Part shown: positions 36,085 to 48,065 of the stretch, one piece after another | How the letters are laid out: every line of letters starts with the position of its first letter | Position numbering within the stretch: position 1 is the stretch's first letter | From: Sequoia sempervirens | Lineage: Eukaryota > Streptophyta > Pinopsida > Cupressales > Cupressaceae | Assembly: GCA_007258455.2 (NCBI GenBank) | Contig: VDFB02321300.1 | Location: 62,001-126,000, forward strand | Direction of reading: 5' to 3' | Length of the DNA stretch: 64,000 nt | Translations under genes and position numbers: made by a program | The notes under the pieces: model-generated | What the model was told of the DNA's origin: nothing | Database searches by the model: none | What the model saw: only the letters and a program-made list of their open reading frames with translations

Positions 36085-36977
36085 GTATGTGTTAGCGAAT
36101 GAAATGGCTCGGGACAAATATACTTATACAAATGACTCTCGGCCCAAACTTAGCACCAACAAAATCTGCTAACAGCTCTGAAAAGACCACAACTGCATTT
36201 GTGGCTTCTCTTTGAATTTTTTTGAGGTACAAATCCACCAAATCTTCAATGCATTAATCTAATTTAAAGAAAATGGGTATGCTTTTAACCAAAAAGCAGA
36301 AAAGGTGACTAATGTTAGCTCATAAATATGAAACTAATGCAAAAGCAGAGGTCACAACCATTAATAATCAATACAAATATTGAAAACTCATAACCATCAG
36401 ATCAATGAAAATAAACCAGACTACAATAAATGAATGTTATATAGCTTATCTTCAAAGAAGACACAACCATATCATACTTATAATGCCAAGATCAACATAC
36501 AAAGCATCATTTAATTCATAACACATAGATTATAAATCATTACAGTCTGAAATAAATCCTAATCCTTCTAAAAAAACACCTAGGTGTATCTCCCAAAAAA
36601 AGAGGTCCCTAATTCATTCCCAATTTCAAATTTATAGCAAAGATAAAGCCACTGGATGATCACCAAAACCGCCACCAAACTAGTAGCTTCTTGTCTTCCA
36701 ACATTTCTTGAGAATTGCTAAATCAATCAGGAGAATTGATCTTGGCAGAGGAATGGACATCGATAAGAAGAAACCGATCTTGATCACACCAACAGTCGTC
36801 GAATGACCTTTCGCACAACCAAACAATTAATAAAACACTCGGGAGTATCAAATGATAGCATGTGTATGATTCTTGATGGGAAATTGCAATTTAAACCGAC
36901 TCAAACCAACCATAAATTGGGATTTAATTTCCATCTCATCATACTTAGGAGAACACGCCAATGTCTAACTAGTCTTC

Positions 36978-36984
36978 TATAAAT
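36978..36984 (+). promoter_or_regulatory. TATA box upstream of the LTR-embedded frame
   Basis: TATAAAT lies 49 bp upstream of the ATG at 37027. The other LTR has it at 41450-41456, again 49 bp from its ATG. It faces the plus strand, opposite to the element's own direction. Confidence 0.4.
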
Positions 36985-37026
36985 TCAACCAGCATCACCT
37001 TTTTTCGTCAATCAATAGCATCAAAT

Positions 37027-37278
37027 ATGTCGAGCTCTCAGAGTGATGGTAACTTTGCCAATGACTATATTATGTTGGAAGAGATTGAGTGCAATCCACT
37101 GTTTCGACATGTATCAAACCAACTGAAGGAGGTCTTCACAGTACAGAGCGAGATAGAGAAAGAGGTGCTCCACAACATCCTAGGTGAGGTGTTTCTAAGC
37201 CAAGCCCATGTGCACAACACAACCATGCTGGAGTGCTTCATATATACTGTTATCAGGACTTCTGGTCATCGCGACTAG
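37027..37278 (+). CDS. LTR-embedded antisense open frame, left copy
   Basis: The 83-codon frame lies inside the LTR on the strand opposite to gag. The start is supported by the same ATG position in the other LTR and by a TATA-like box 49 bp upstream. The product would be mildly acidic and helix-prone, with no signal peptide or membrane segment. I recognise no family. The stop (GAC-TAG) is shared by both LTRs, and beyond it the same frame continues for about another 110 codons with few stops in both copies (to about 37625). The original protein may therefore have been near 190-200 residues. Expression is unproven. Confidence 0.4.
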   Translation: MSSSQSDGNFANDYIMLEEIECNPLFRHVSNQLKEVFTVQSEIEKEVLHNILGEVFLSQAHVHNTTMLECFIYTVIRTSGHRD

Positions 37279-39652
37279 GGAGTGAGAGCACTAGAGCGCT
37301 TGGTGAAGCCCGAGCTTCATCATCGAGTTAATGTGGAAATTAATGGGCTTAGCCACTCTGCTCGAAATAGACTAATAACGGATGCCATTTGAATTAATGT
37401 GCCAACCTTGCAAGATGAAACCTTAGAAGAGGTCTTGGCTCTTCTACACACAGGAGTTGTAAGGAATGACATGGGAATTTTTTCACAATTCCTCCAGTCG
37501 CACAAGAATCTACTGTCACTAGGTCAAGTTGAACACCTACATGTTGTTACTGAGGGAATTTGTGTCTTGATGTTTGCTCTGTGTACTTTAGAAGAAATTT
37601 CTCTTTGTCCTTTTTTGTGTCCATGACATGAAATTTTGCAGTCAAACTAGATAGATTTTGTAGTGTCAATGCAATGTGAAAACATTTTTATATATAAATA
37701 AAATATCTCTTTTGATATTATGGTGTCTTTGCATGCATGGAATTATTGGTTTTCTATTCATATCATGTTTGAAAATGGTTGTTTTCTTTCTGCAAAATGC
37801 ACTGGTTAGATAAATTAGGCTCGTTGTTATTTCATTAATCATTGAAAACTTTCTAAGTGGCAAAATGGATAGTTTACACAACTTAGTAAACCCCCGCCTA
37901 GGTTTCAAACAACATAAATAATATCGCCTAAGGCATGACTTGTGGGTGAAGTTTCCAAATTATGACACACAACTCATCAATCAGTTTTTTTTAATATTCA
38001 TACACCCACTTTTGGAGTAAAGGAAAGTTTGAAAATGGTGAGAAAACACCGCTTGGTGAAGGATAAACAATGCAAGCGGTAAAATGAGAGGTTTGACCAA
38101 CACACAAAAACCCTGCTCGAGTTCGAGGAAGACAACAAAATTTTTCCCGAATGCAAGTTTAAGTCCCAAACTTAGGTGAAAAGAAAAGAGTTAGAAAAAG
38201 AGAATGGGGGTTACATTTACAAGTAACAATGGCTTTGATTGGGGACAAGGATTGCAAAGGACGCAGAGAACCTAGCATGCAAGACTAGTCATTATCCATT
38301 GGGTGTGGAGTCAACGAGAAGGAGACCAAACAAAAATCCAAAAATGAACACACCAAAATTGCACTATCGACAAGGCAAGACTAACCCACCAGAGAAAGAG
38401 GGAAATCATGATCACACAAACCCATTAACCGGCTGAGAGAAGAATAATCCTTTTCTAAAGTGGCCCACCTTCCTGTACAGTCTTCAAAACAAACTTAAGA
38501 ACATTGATATCCTAGCATCAATGTAGGTGTAGATGTGTGCATAGCCCAAAGGTTTCCCGAAAATCCACTTTTCATCAAAAACTTCCTTTTGTTGCCCTCT
38601 TGTTAGGGCCAAATCATTCTTTGTTAACCAATTTTCAAAATTAGGATCTATCAATTCAAGAATATCCAATTCTAATATAACATCCCGAGTCCCAAATTCT
38701 TCTTCGACCTTACATCCTCCAAGAATTTCCCAAATTTCTAAAATATTACCATAGGAAATAATTCTTTCCTTGACTTCACCATACCTTCTTTGAGTCTGAA
38801 CACCTTTATGGAGGGTTATGGCTCCTGTAGACTAGTGTGGAGTAGGGGCTACCTTGTTTCTCACTTCTGACTAGACGTCAATCTCATCTTCCTTCAATGA
38901 GAGACTAGTATTTTTCTCATCCTTTGGTTATGATCGATCTCAGCCATTAATAAACAACACCCCTCTTCTAACATTAATTGATTAGCAATTGAATTTGTGA
39001 AAAGGGGGTTATCATATATTATGAATTCATTAAAGCTAAAGAGAGGGTTAGAATGAATTGACCATCTTTCTTTCTCCTGAAACTCATCATTCTTGAGATG
39101 AACCTTTCCTTCTAGATTTAAACATATGTATTTATTCTCCTCTTCATCGAAGAAGGTTTCATATTTCAGAATAGGAAGAGAGAGAGAGAGAGAGACTGGT
39201 TAATTCAAACTTGCCCCAGAGGGGGGGAACTTATCAAAAGGAGGAGGTGGAGAAAATGATGTCTTTTCCTGTAGCTCATCATCTTCATCATCACTAGATG
39301 AATTGCAACCACTTTCAATTTTAAAGGAGGCATATAAATTCAAAGCTAGATCATTACACTACTCATATTGTCCTTCACTAGGCTATTGCATGTTATCAAG
39401 AATTGTTAAATTCATGTCTTCTACAGTAGGGCGAGATAATTCTGCTTCTTTGTGACATTTAACCAGAAGCTTAGGAAGTGTCTTACAACTGGTTCTAAGC
39501 TTCACATTTGAGCCTAATTTCCACTTACCCATGGCAATAAAATCATCCTTAGCCTTCACTACTTCCAGCTGAGCTCGCTTGATCCCTTGAATTTTATCTC
39601 TTTTAAGAATTAATTGTATGTCTGGTTCCAGAGCAGAAATGGATATATGGTA

Positions 39653-40007
39653 CTAGATCTCTGCACTAGGCCTTTCTGGAGCATGAATCTTTTGAAGAGA
39701 CCAATAAACAAAATCCCTCATTGTTTCAGCTTTGTTTTTCATGATCTGAAAGAAAAGGCGTAGGGTGGTTGCAATGTCGATTGGAATTCCAAAGCGTTGG
39801 AGAAATTTTCTTAAGAACATGCCACCTAGTAATGCTCCCTTTTTCGATCCCTCTGTACCATTCTGCTGCTTTTTCAATCAGACTGCTAATAAAAATTCTT
39901 ACGAAGACATCTTCTTCTTGAATTCCTAAAACTGCACTTACAGTCGTCATAGCCAAAATAAGTTCCTCAGGATCTTGTTCATTATGACTGGAGAATTTAG
40001 GAAACAT
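39653..40007 (-). pseudogene. Gypsy gag remnant
   Basis: The minus-strand frame has the Retrotrans_gag pattern. An F-S-S-H-N-E-Q-D-P-E-E start is followed by L-G-I-Q-E-E-D-V-F-V-R-I-F, S-L-I-E-K-A-A-E-W-Y and, after a frameshift near 39870, a K-F-L-Q-R-F-G-I-P block ending with E-T-M-R-D-F-V. This would be the capsid protein. Only about 120 residues of it are left. Confidence 0.75.
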
Positions 40008-40535
40008 CTTCTGAGAACCTTGGGGTAAATCATGGTATTGTGATAAAGCAAGAGGACCAACTTGACTGCACTAGAGATTTGAAGCCATAAACAAATACAC
40101 AGAGTCACCAACTCACACAAGAGTAAAGTTAAGGAAAGAAAATTACTGTGGTAGATGAGTCAAAGGTGGATTCTGAGGCTAATGTACGGGTGGGTCCCTT
40201 GGTTGACATAGTGGCTGATTTGGTTGACGATTATGATGACGAGGAGGGTCGTCATAGTATTCAAATATCAACCTCGGGGGTAGTTCAATCATAGGTACAG
40301 GTGGTCACTGGGCTTGTTCCTCCTCTTCTTCCAAGACAAAATTTACTCACATATAATCTACCGCATTCCTCCTATATCTCCACGCGAGTGTATTTAATTG
40401 TGATACGATGTCTTCTTGCTCCGCTCTGACCCAATCTAAGTCTGGTTGTAGAATAGGAAATACATTATTGTGAGGAAGTACCATCTTGTTGCATGACATG
40501 ATGGCAATTTCCAAACTTTCCAATCAATTCAGTTC

Positions 40536-40552
40536 CCCCAGCTGAGTCACCA
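40536..40552 (-). promoter_or_regulatory. Primer binding site, Gypsy-type element
   Basis: The minus strand reads TGGTGACTCAGCTGGGG, 6 bases inside the 5' LTR. This is close to the TGGCGACTC-type sites of some plant Gypsy elements. Confidence 0.6.
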
Positions 40553-40558
40553 AAAATC

Positions 40559-42698
40559 TGTTAGCAAATGAAATGGCTCAGGACAAATATACTTAGACAA
40601 ATGACTCTTGGCCCAAACTTAGCACCAACGAAATCCGCTAACAGCTCCGAAAAGATCACAATTGCATTTGTGGCTTCTCTCTGAATTTTTTTGAGGTACA
40701 ACTTCCTCACCAAATTTTCAATGAATTAATCTAATTTAAATAAAATTGGTATGTTTTTTAACCAAAAAGAAAAAAAGGTGACTAACGTTAGCTCATAAAT
40801 ATGAAACTAATGTAGAAGTGGAGGTCACAACCATTAATAATCAATACAAATATTGAAAACTCGTGACCATCAAATCAATGAAAATAAACTAGACTACAAT
40901 AAATGAATGTTAAATAGCTAATCTTTCAAACAATACACGTCCATATCGTACGCATAATTCCAAGATCAACATACAAAGCATCATTTATTTCATAACACGG
41001 ATTATAAATCATTACAGTTTGAAATAAATGTTAATCCTTCTCGAGAACACACCTAGGTGTGTCTCCCAAAAAAAAAGGTCCCTAATTCGTTCCCAATTTC
41101 AAATTTATAGCAAAGATAAAGCCACTGGATGATCACCAAAACCACACCAAATTAGTGGCTTCTTGTCTTCCAACGTTTCTTGAGAATTGCTAAATCAATT
41201 GGGAGAATTAATCTTGGCAGAGGAATGGACATCGATAATAAGAAATCGATCTTGATCACACCAACAGCTGCCAAATGACCTTTCACACAACCAAAAAATT
41301 AATGAAACGCCCAAGAATATCAAATGATAGCATGTGTATGATGTTTGATGGGAAATTGCAATTTAAATCGACTTAAACCAGCCATAAATTGGGATTTAAT
41401 TGCCATCTCATCATACTTAGGAGAATGCGCCAATGTCTAACCAATATTTTATAAATTCAACCAGCGTCACCTTTTTTCGTCAATCAGTAGCATAAAATAT
41501 GGTGAGCTCTCAGAGTGATGGTAACTCTTCCAATGGATCTATTGTGTTGGAAGAGATTGAGTGCAATCCACTGTTTTGGCATGTATTAGACCAGCTGAAG
41601 GAGGTCTTCACAGTACAAAGCAAGATAGAGGAAGAGGTGCTCTGCAACATCCTGGGTGAGGCATTTCTGAGCCAAGCCCATGTGCACAACACAACCATGT
41701 TGGAGCACTTCATATATACTATTATCAGTACTTTTGGTCATCATGACTAGGGAGTGAGAGCACTAGAGCACCTGGTGAATCCCGAGTTTCATCATCGAGT
41801 TAATGTGGAAATTAATGGGATTAGCTACTATCCTTGAAATGGACTGATAGCGGACGCCATCTACATTGCGTTAGCCCTGCAAGATGAAACCTTAGAGGAG
41901 GTCATGGCTCTTCTGCGCACAGGAGTTGTAGGGAATGACATGGGACTTTTTGCACAATTCCTCCAGTCACATGAGAATCTATTGTCACCAGCTCAAGTTG
42001 AACGCCTGCAAGCTTTTACTGAGGGAATTCGTGTCCTAATGCTTGCTCTGTGTACTTGAGAAGAAATGCCTCTTTGTCCTTTTTTGTGTCCATGACATGA
42101 AATTTTGTAGTCAAACCAGATAGATTTTCTAGTTTCGATGCAATGTAAAAACATTTTTATATATAAATAAAATATCTCTTTTGATATTATTGTGTCTTTG
42201 CATGCATGGATTTATTGGTTTTATGTTCATATCATGTTTGAAAATGTTGGTTTTCTTTCTGCAAAATGCACTGGTTAGATAAAGTAGGTTCATTGTTATT
42301 TCATTAATCATTGAAAACTTTGTAGGCGGAAAAATGGATAGTTCACACAACTTAGTAAAACCTTGCCTAGGTTTCAAATAGCATAAGGAATACCACCTAA
42401 GGCATGAATTGTGTGTGAAGTTTCCAAATTCTGACACACAACTCATCAATTTTTTTTTTTAAATATTCGTACACCCACTTTTGGAGGAAAGGAAAGTTCA
42501 AAAATGGTGAGAAAACACCGCCTGGTGAAGGACAAACAATGCAAGCGAAAAATGAGAGGTTCGACGAACACATAAAAACCCCGCCCGAGTTCGAGGAAGA
42601 CAACAAAAGTCCACCCGAATGCAAGTTTAAGTCTCGAGCTCAGGAAAAAAGAAAAGAGAGTTAGAAGAAGAGAAAGGGGGTCACATTTACGGGTAACA
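40559..42698 (-). repeat. 5' LTR of Gypsy-type element
   Basis: TGTTAGC...GGGTAACA, followed at once by the TSD GTATG. Confidence 0.94.
41499..41750 (+). CDS. LTR-embedded antisense open frame, right copy
   Basis: Same frame, length and stop as 37027-37278. About 18 of 83 residues differ and no indel breaks the frame. The replacements are spread evenly, which looks more like neutral drift since insertion than selection. The frame was therefore open when the element inserted but is probably not maintained now. A TATA-like TATAAAT lies at 41450-41456. No family is recognised. Confidence 0.4.
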   Translation: MVSSQSDGNSSNGSIVLEEIECNPLFWHVLDQLKEVFTVQSKIEEEVLCNILGEAFLSQAHVHNTTMLEHFIYTIISTFGHHD

Positions 42699-42703
42699 GT
42701 ATG

Positions 42704-44340
42704 TAACTAGTGTATAAAGCTTTGTGTGTATTAAATGCAATCATTAGGGTCCTCATAGGCTCTCTTGGCTAGGGGGTATTGGTGAGAGCCATAAGGGCTT
42801 GATGACCCATTAATGGTTAGGTGGAAATTGGCTTGCTCTCCCTTTCTTTTGTGTTTTCTTTTCTTTGTGAATAGGTTTCAAAATTCAACTGGAGTTTCTC
42901 CTTTAAAAGTACTTGGAAAATTTCGTATAGTAGGAAATACTAGTTTCTTCCTATCATTGCAAAAATCTGTATAAAATAACTCTATTTGTAGGATTGTGTA
43001 TACCCCAAGTGTTCGAGGGTTTGAGATATTTCTACAAAAGGGTGAAAAGTAGTTGTTTGCTTCAAATCAAAATTCTAAAATCATATGTATGAATGAATGT
43101 CATATCAAAGGCTTTCTATGTTGGGTTTGAACTTTGAATGTGGGTCAAGTTCCTCTTTATGCTATTTTATTTCTGGGTTATTTCAATTGAAATATTGAAA
43201 GAGTGCTTGTAAAATTATTCATGGGACCTACAACTATAAATCAAAGCCATAGATAGCTAGGGAGAAAGCAATCATATTGTATTGTATTGGGACAAAAAGA
43301 AATATACTTCCTTGTGTATTATAAGAGATGAGTTACATAAATAAGAGGGTATCTTGTCATAAGACATTGACTACCATGTAACAATTTGGAGGTCTTGAGA
43401 TTGTGAGAGAATTGGATGCTTGTAGTCATTGTATAATCAATATAATGTAGTGACCATATCTTGAAGTTGTCTATTTGTGTTTCATGTTATCATGCATGGG
43501 TATGGTATTAATTTTTAATTTTATAACCAATTCGCCAACCTAATCCCTGAGGCTCCTTTTCACTAAGTCTTCATGACATGGTTAGTGCATGTTCATCATA
43601 ATTAGTTTGTTATTGGTTGATGTAACTTACAGTAGTTACATAGGCAACTGAGTACCAGAACCATATAGGAAATTCTAATTTTAGCATATTATTATTTCAT
43701 TGGTTTCCTCTACACATTTTGGAACAAATGGGAATTGAACTTGTAACATGCATCCAAATTTCAATTCCTTTTATCACTTTTCCATTAAACCACAAGCTCA
43801 TGTCCTTAACCTAGACCTCAATGCTTGGGTAACATTGTGTGCAAGCCTAATCTATTAATTGCATGGAATCCTAGAAGATGGTCTCATATGGCATAGTTGA
43901 AAGTTATGCTAGTTCATCAAATTAATGTGGTCACCAAGCTATCATAGCAGCAAAAATATTTTGGGGAAAAATCGACAAACCAAAAGTATAAGATTTTTTG
44001 AAAATTTTGAATTTAAAAAAATGTAAAAAATTGTAGAACAAGAGATACAATTTTTTTTTTGAAATTGAAAGGAATTTCCATTGCATAGAGATAGAGAGAG
44101 CAAATAAAATAAAGATTTTAAGTAATGAATTGTAGAAAATAGAATTTTGTAGTTTATATTCATATTGCTGATTACATTGCATTGCACAATTTTCAAACTC
44201 AAAGCATTACTTCACATTGCATAACTAATAACTAGATGTTGATAGATGACAAAATTTCAACTACAATATAGTTTTTACAAAGTCAACCTAAGCGTTATGC
44301 AATTACTTCACATTGCATAACTAACAACTAGGAGCGCCAA
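42704..44340. other. AT-rich spacer
   Basis: No gene seen. A SINE-like tRNA-derived piece at 43690-43815 is listed separately; 43970-44060 has A/T runs. Confidence 0.6.
43690..43815 (-). repeat. SINE-like tRNA-derived fragment
   Basis: On the minus strand an A-box-like GTGGTTTAATGG (about 43781-43793) lies about 45 bp before a B-box-like GTTCAATTCC (43731-43742). That is the RNA polymerase III internal promoter layout of plant SINEs. Ends and tail are not clear. Confidence 0.45.
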
Positions 44341-45170
44341 TTGCATTTGCTTGTCATGGCATTCCATGAGACCACATTTATTTGAGGCATTTTTTCAAAT
44401 AGTTCACTTCCTTGTTGCTATGGCTAAAAGCCTAAAACAAGTTCTTTTGAACAAGCTATGGATGCTTGGAAAAAATCTATCAAAGCATAATAGTAAACAA
44501 TAAGCTAGACAAGGAAGTGAATGTTTGAAAAAATGCCTCAAAGAAATGTGGTCTCATGGTGATGGAATGCCATGACAAGCCATAGACAAGGCGTGAATTG
44601 TTTGAAAAAATTCCTCAAAGAAATGTGGTCTCATGGTGATGGAATGGCATGAAAAGCAAATCTGTTTGAAAAAATGCATCAAAGAAATATGGTCTCATGG
44701 TGATGGAATGCCATGACAAGCCATAGACAAGGAAATGAATTGTTTGAAAAATTCCTCAAAGAAATGTGGTCTCATGGTGATGGAATGCCATGACAATCCA
44801 TACTAAAACAAGTGCTTTCAAACAAGCTATGGATGCTTGGGAAAAATCTATCAAAGCATAATAGTAAGCAATAGAATAGACACAAACTGTTGTGACTCAA
44901 AGAAATATGGTCTCATGGTGATGGAATTCCATGACAATCCATAACAATCATGACATTCCATCACCATGAGACCACATTTCTTTGAGCCATTTTTTCAAAC
45001 AATTCCTTGTCTATGCTACCACATTTTCATACATGTCTACCAAATTATCAAGCAGTTCACGCCTTGCTGCTATGGCTAAAAACCTAAAACAAGTGCTTTT
45101 GAACAAGCTATGGATGCTTGGAAAAAATCTATCAAAGCATAATAGTAAGCAACAAGCTATGGTCTCATGG
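44340..45170. repeat. Direct and inverted repeat cluster
   Basis: A unit of about 42 bp with TGGTCTCATGGTGATGG occurs as direct copies near 44539, 44616, 44680, 44757 and 44896, inverted near 44353 and 44955. A second unit (AAACAAG...GAACAAGCTATGGATGCTTGG, about 70 bp) occurs near 44431, 44804 and 45079. It lies about 1.1 kb upstream of the CACTA transposase and may be that element's subterminal region. I see no CACTA terminus beside it. Confidence 0.75.
44896..44986. repeat. 32-bp near-perfect inverted repeat
   Basis: Arms 44896-44927 and 44955-44986 pair at 31 of 32 positions with a 27-base loop. A transcript through here would form a strong hairpin. Confidence 0.85.
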
Positions 45171-46284
45171 TTTTTTTTTTCCGCACAAAAATCAACACAA
45201 TTTTATTCGCTTTTTTTGTAGGTAATGCATTTTTTTGTTGATTTTGCAGTTTGAAATGGGAAAAAATTGTTGACCAAAAAGTCAAATATTTTTTTAAAAA
45301 ATTGGGGAAAAAATCGTCTAGCCTAGCAATTTTTTAAAAATCATGATTAATCAGGATTTTTTGCAGATTTATGCTTCCATGCAAGTTATTTTAATTGATA
45401 TTATATGTCCACACATGGGAGTATATCAATTGTTAGAACACATCATCGTATCTCAACATGTTAATAATTTATGCTAGTAAGTAATGCTCAAAGTTACAAC
45501 AAAGAATTCATTAGCCTGTTTATTAGTGTTTGTGTATTCATTAACATTTGACAAGATTGTGATATGTTTAAATGCTTGTGGTTCATCAAAAGAACAAGCA
45601 TAAATTATGTGTTCCATTGCTACATTTCTTCATTATCATCTAGACAAGGAAGGCCCTCAATAAAACATGGATAAAAATTAACACTTGTTTATTTCCAGTC
45701 ATCACGGTCTTCTTTTATGCACATTGTAGATGACATGTAAACTGAACATAAGTCTACATGATCAACAAGATTTTTAGAATTACAACATTCTCCTATAAAT
45801 GCAAACAAATAGTATGCAAACACCGCAAAGTTTCCTTATCTTTGTGTATTACAATTTAACCATTATTGTTTTTTTAACTACAACAGATATTTTTTATATT
45901 AGAAATATAAATGGTGAGGTGCCAATAATAGATAGTTTACAACATATACTTTTAATCTCTACCTCTTGCACATGGGAAACAAAATGAGGGCAGAGTAGTT
46001 GCTATGTTTCCTACTAATTAACCATTGATAGCTGAGAATCCTACAAGTAAAAAATGCACAAAATTGACCACAGAGATTTATGTAGAGGCAGAACATCTAA
46101 TTTTGTAGAGTGATCCCCGACTGTATTTCTTGAATTTGAATTGTTTCATTGTGCTGAAGAGAATGAGTTTACATGTATTAGATCCTGAGTAAGTTGAATT
46201 TTTTAGATTTCTATTTTTTTCTTGAAATAGGAAACTAAATTATTACTGGAATGCAAAACATTATAGATGGATCAGTGTTGAAGG
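45171..46284. other. Spacer upstream of CACTA transposase
   Basis: No gene or promoter I can support. It is AT-rich, with short frames only. Confidence 0.55.
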
Positions 46285-48060
46285 TTGAATACGGATCAAT
46301 ACAATGCATATGATGAGAGAGTAGCTGATGAGAGGGATATGGACAAATATCCATGTCCATGTAATGATTTTCTTGGTGGAAAGGTGAAAAAAAGAAATAT
46401 GATTTATCGACATATGATAAGATATGGGCATAGTGGTATAAGCCCTTGTGATTACAATTATTATGAAGATATGATAAAATTGCAGAGTGTGAGAGATGAA
46501 GAGGAAACAAACATAGATGCAATGGAACCAAACATAGATGAAGAGGAAACAATGTTAAATGAAGGGTTTGAAGTTGATATAATGTTGAATGAGGGTCTAA
46601 ACGATGATTGGGCCAAGTTGATGGAGGATGTTTTAAAGCCTGTGCATGTTAATTGCAAGTTCAGTCATTTGACAACAATCCTTCAAATTCTTAACTTGCA
46701 AGTGGTGTTTGGTTGGAAAAATGAGAGTGTAGATCAATTATTGACATTATTAAGTTTGTTGTTACCACCTGACTCCACATTGCCAAAAAAATGAAGTCAA
46801 TGTAAAAAGAAAATCACTAAGCTGGGCTTAGGGTATGAAAACATCCACACATGTGTGAATGGTTGCGTATTATTTCACAATAATATTGCAAGTGAGAGTG
46901 AATGTCTAAAATTCCATGAAGTGAGGTATAAAAAAGGGTTGAAATCAATTGTAGTTCCTAGAAAGGTTCTTCACCACTTTTCGATAATCCCACAATTACT
47001 TTGAATGTATAGGTGCAAAGACATTGCTGAACTTATGCAATGGCATGCCCAAAATAATTGCACCGATGGAAAACATGTGCCTGATTCTAAGATGTGGATG
47101 GAATTTGATAAAAAATGGTCTAATTTTTCTCAAGATCCTCGTAATATAGGGTTGGGTTTGGCTCTAGATGGGGTGAACCCATTCTCATATCAAAGTACTA
47201 AATGGTCAACTTGGCTGGTGTTTTTAATAAATTATAACTTGCCTCCATGGTTAGCAACTAAACCATTTTTCTTAATGCTATCATTGATTATACCAAGAAA
47301 GAAAAGTGTGAATTTAGATACAAGCGATGCTTATCTAGAGCCATTATATGATGAGCTAATAGAATTGTGGAAAGTAATTGAAGCAATTAAATCTTTTGGG
47401 ATGGTCATTCAATCAAATTCACTTTAAGAGATTCCTTATTGTTTACGATTCATAATCTTCCTGCATATGGCACATTGTTTGGTCTCACTGTTCATGGATA
47501 CCATGGATGTCATGCTTGTTACTTTAAGGATTTTTTGAGGCACTCAAGAATTTTGTGTAAGTGCATTTATTGTGGACATTGTTCTTACCTTAAAATGGAT
47601 CACCCATATCATCGATGTAAAAAAAATGTTTCAATGGTCAAGAAAAGAATCGCGAAGCACCATTGCTAATAACGGGTGATTACATTGTTGATAATGGATA
47701 AAAAAGAATCTCATTTATGATTGTAAATGATGGGATTGTTGGTAATAGATATGATCCATGTAATGAAAGCGATGTAAAATGGTTGTGTATATTCTCTAAG
47801 TTGCCATACTTTAAGGATATAACCATTAGGCATATTATTGACTTTATACATACTAAGAAAAATATAGCCTATGCTATTATAGAAACTCTTTTTAGTGCTT
47901 ATGATACTATTTAATCATGTGAAGACTTTCAAGAACTAAATATTCATCGAAATATTTGGGTTGAAAAATATGGTGATGAAAAATATAGAAAATCTAGTGC
48001 TCCTTATATCTGGACAAATGAACAACGTGCACAATTCTTATAGTTGATGTCTCAAACTCA
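46285..48060 (+). pseudogene. CACTA (En/Spm) TNP2-type transposase, N-terminal two thirds
   Basis: This would be the DNA-cutting transposase of a CACTA element. The N-terminus has a transposase-associated domain (K-Y-P-C-P-C-N-D-F then Y-R-H-M-I-R-Y-G-H). The Transposase_21/TNP2 core follows: H-H-F-S-I-I-P-Q, M-Y-R-C-K, the D-P-R-N-I-G-L-G-L-A-L-D-G motif (about 47130), L-I-N-Y-N-L-P-P-W and H-N-L-P-A-Y-G with H-G-Y-H-G-C-H-A-C. Stops at 46792 and 47002 and a frameshift near 47425 break it. The frame reaches S-Q-T-H-F at 48065, where element III is inserted, and continues at 52819. Confidence 0.88.
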
Positions 48061-48065
48061 CTTTC

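Larger units (their letters stand above)
36090..38228 (-). repeat. 3' LTR of Gypsy-type element
   Basis: It matches 40559-42698 in length and sequence. It contains a plus-strand open frame at 37027-37278. Confidence 0.94.
38229..40558 (-). other. Internal region of Gypsy-type element
   Basis: The minus strand holds the gag remnant (39653-40007) and then mostly broken frames rich in Glu and Lys. A (GA)n run lies at about 39178-39195. There is nothing resembling a polymerase or integrase. Confidence 0.75.
36090..42698 (-). mobile_element. Gypsy-type element with 2.1-kb LTRs, gag only
   Basis: The LTRs are 2139 and 2140 bp with TGTTA...TAACA ends and a perfect TSD, GTATG (36085-36089 and 42699-42703). 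The internal region is only 2330 bp. A Gypsy gag remnant and a TGGTGACTC-type primer site both read on the minus strand, so the right LTR is the 5' one. No protease, RT or integrase is present: a large retrotransposon derivative (LARD). Confidence 0.93.

Noticed and set aside
39178..39195. (GA)n run as a regulatory GAGA element
   Set aside because: Simple microsatellite inside a dead retroelement; nothing supports regulation.
44340..45170. CRISPR-like array
   Set aside because: The units differ in spacing, occur in both orientations and lie in a plant-type genome with no cas genes; a transposon repeat cluster fits.
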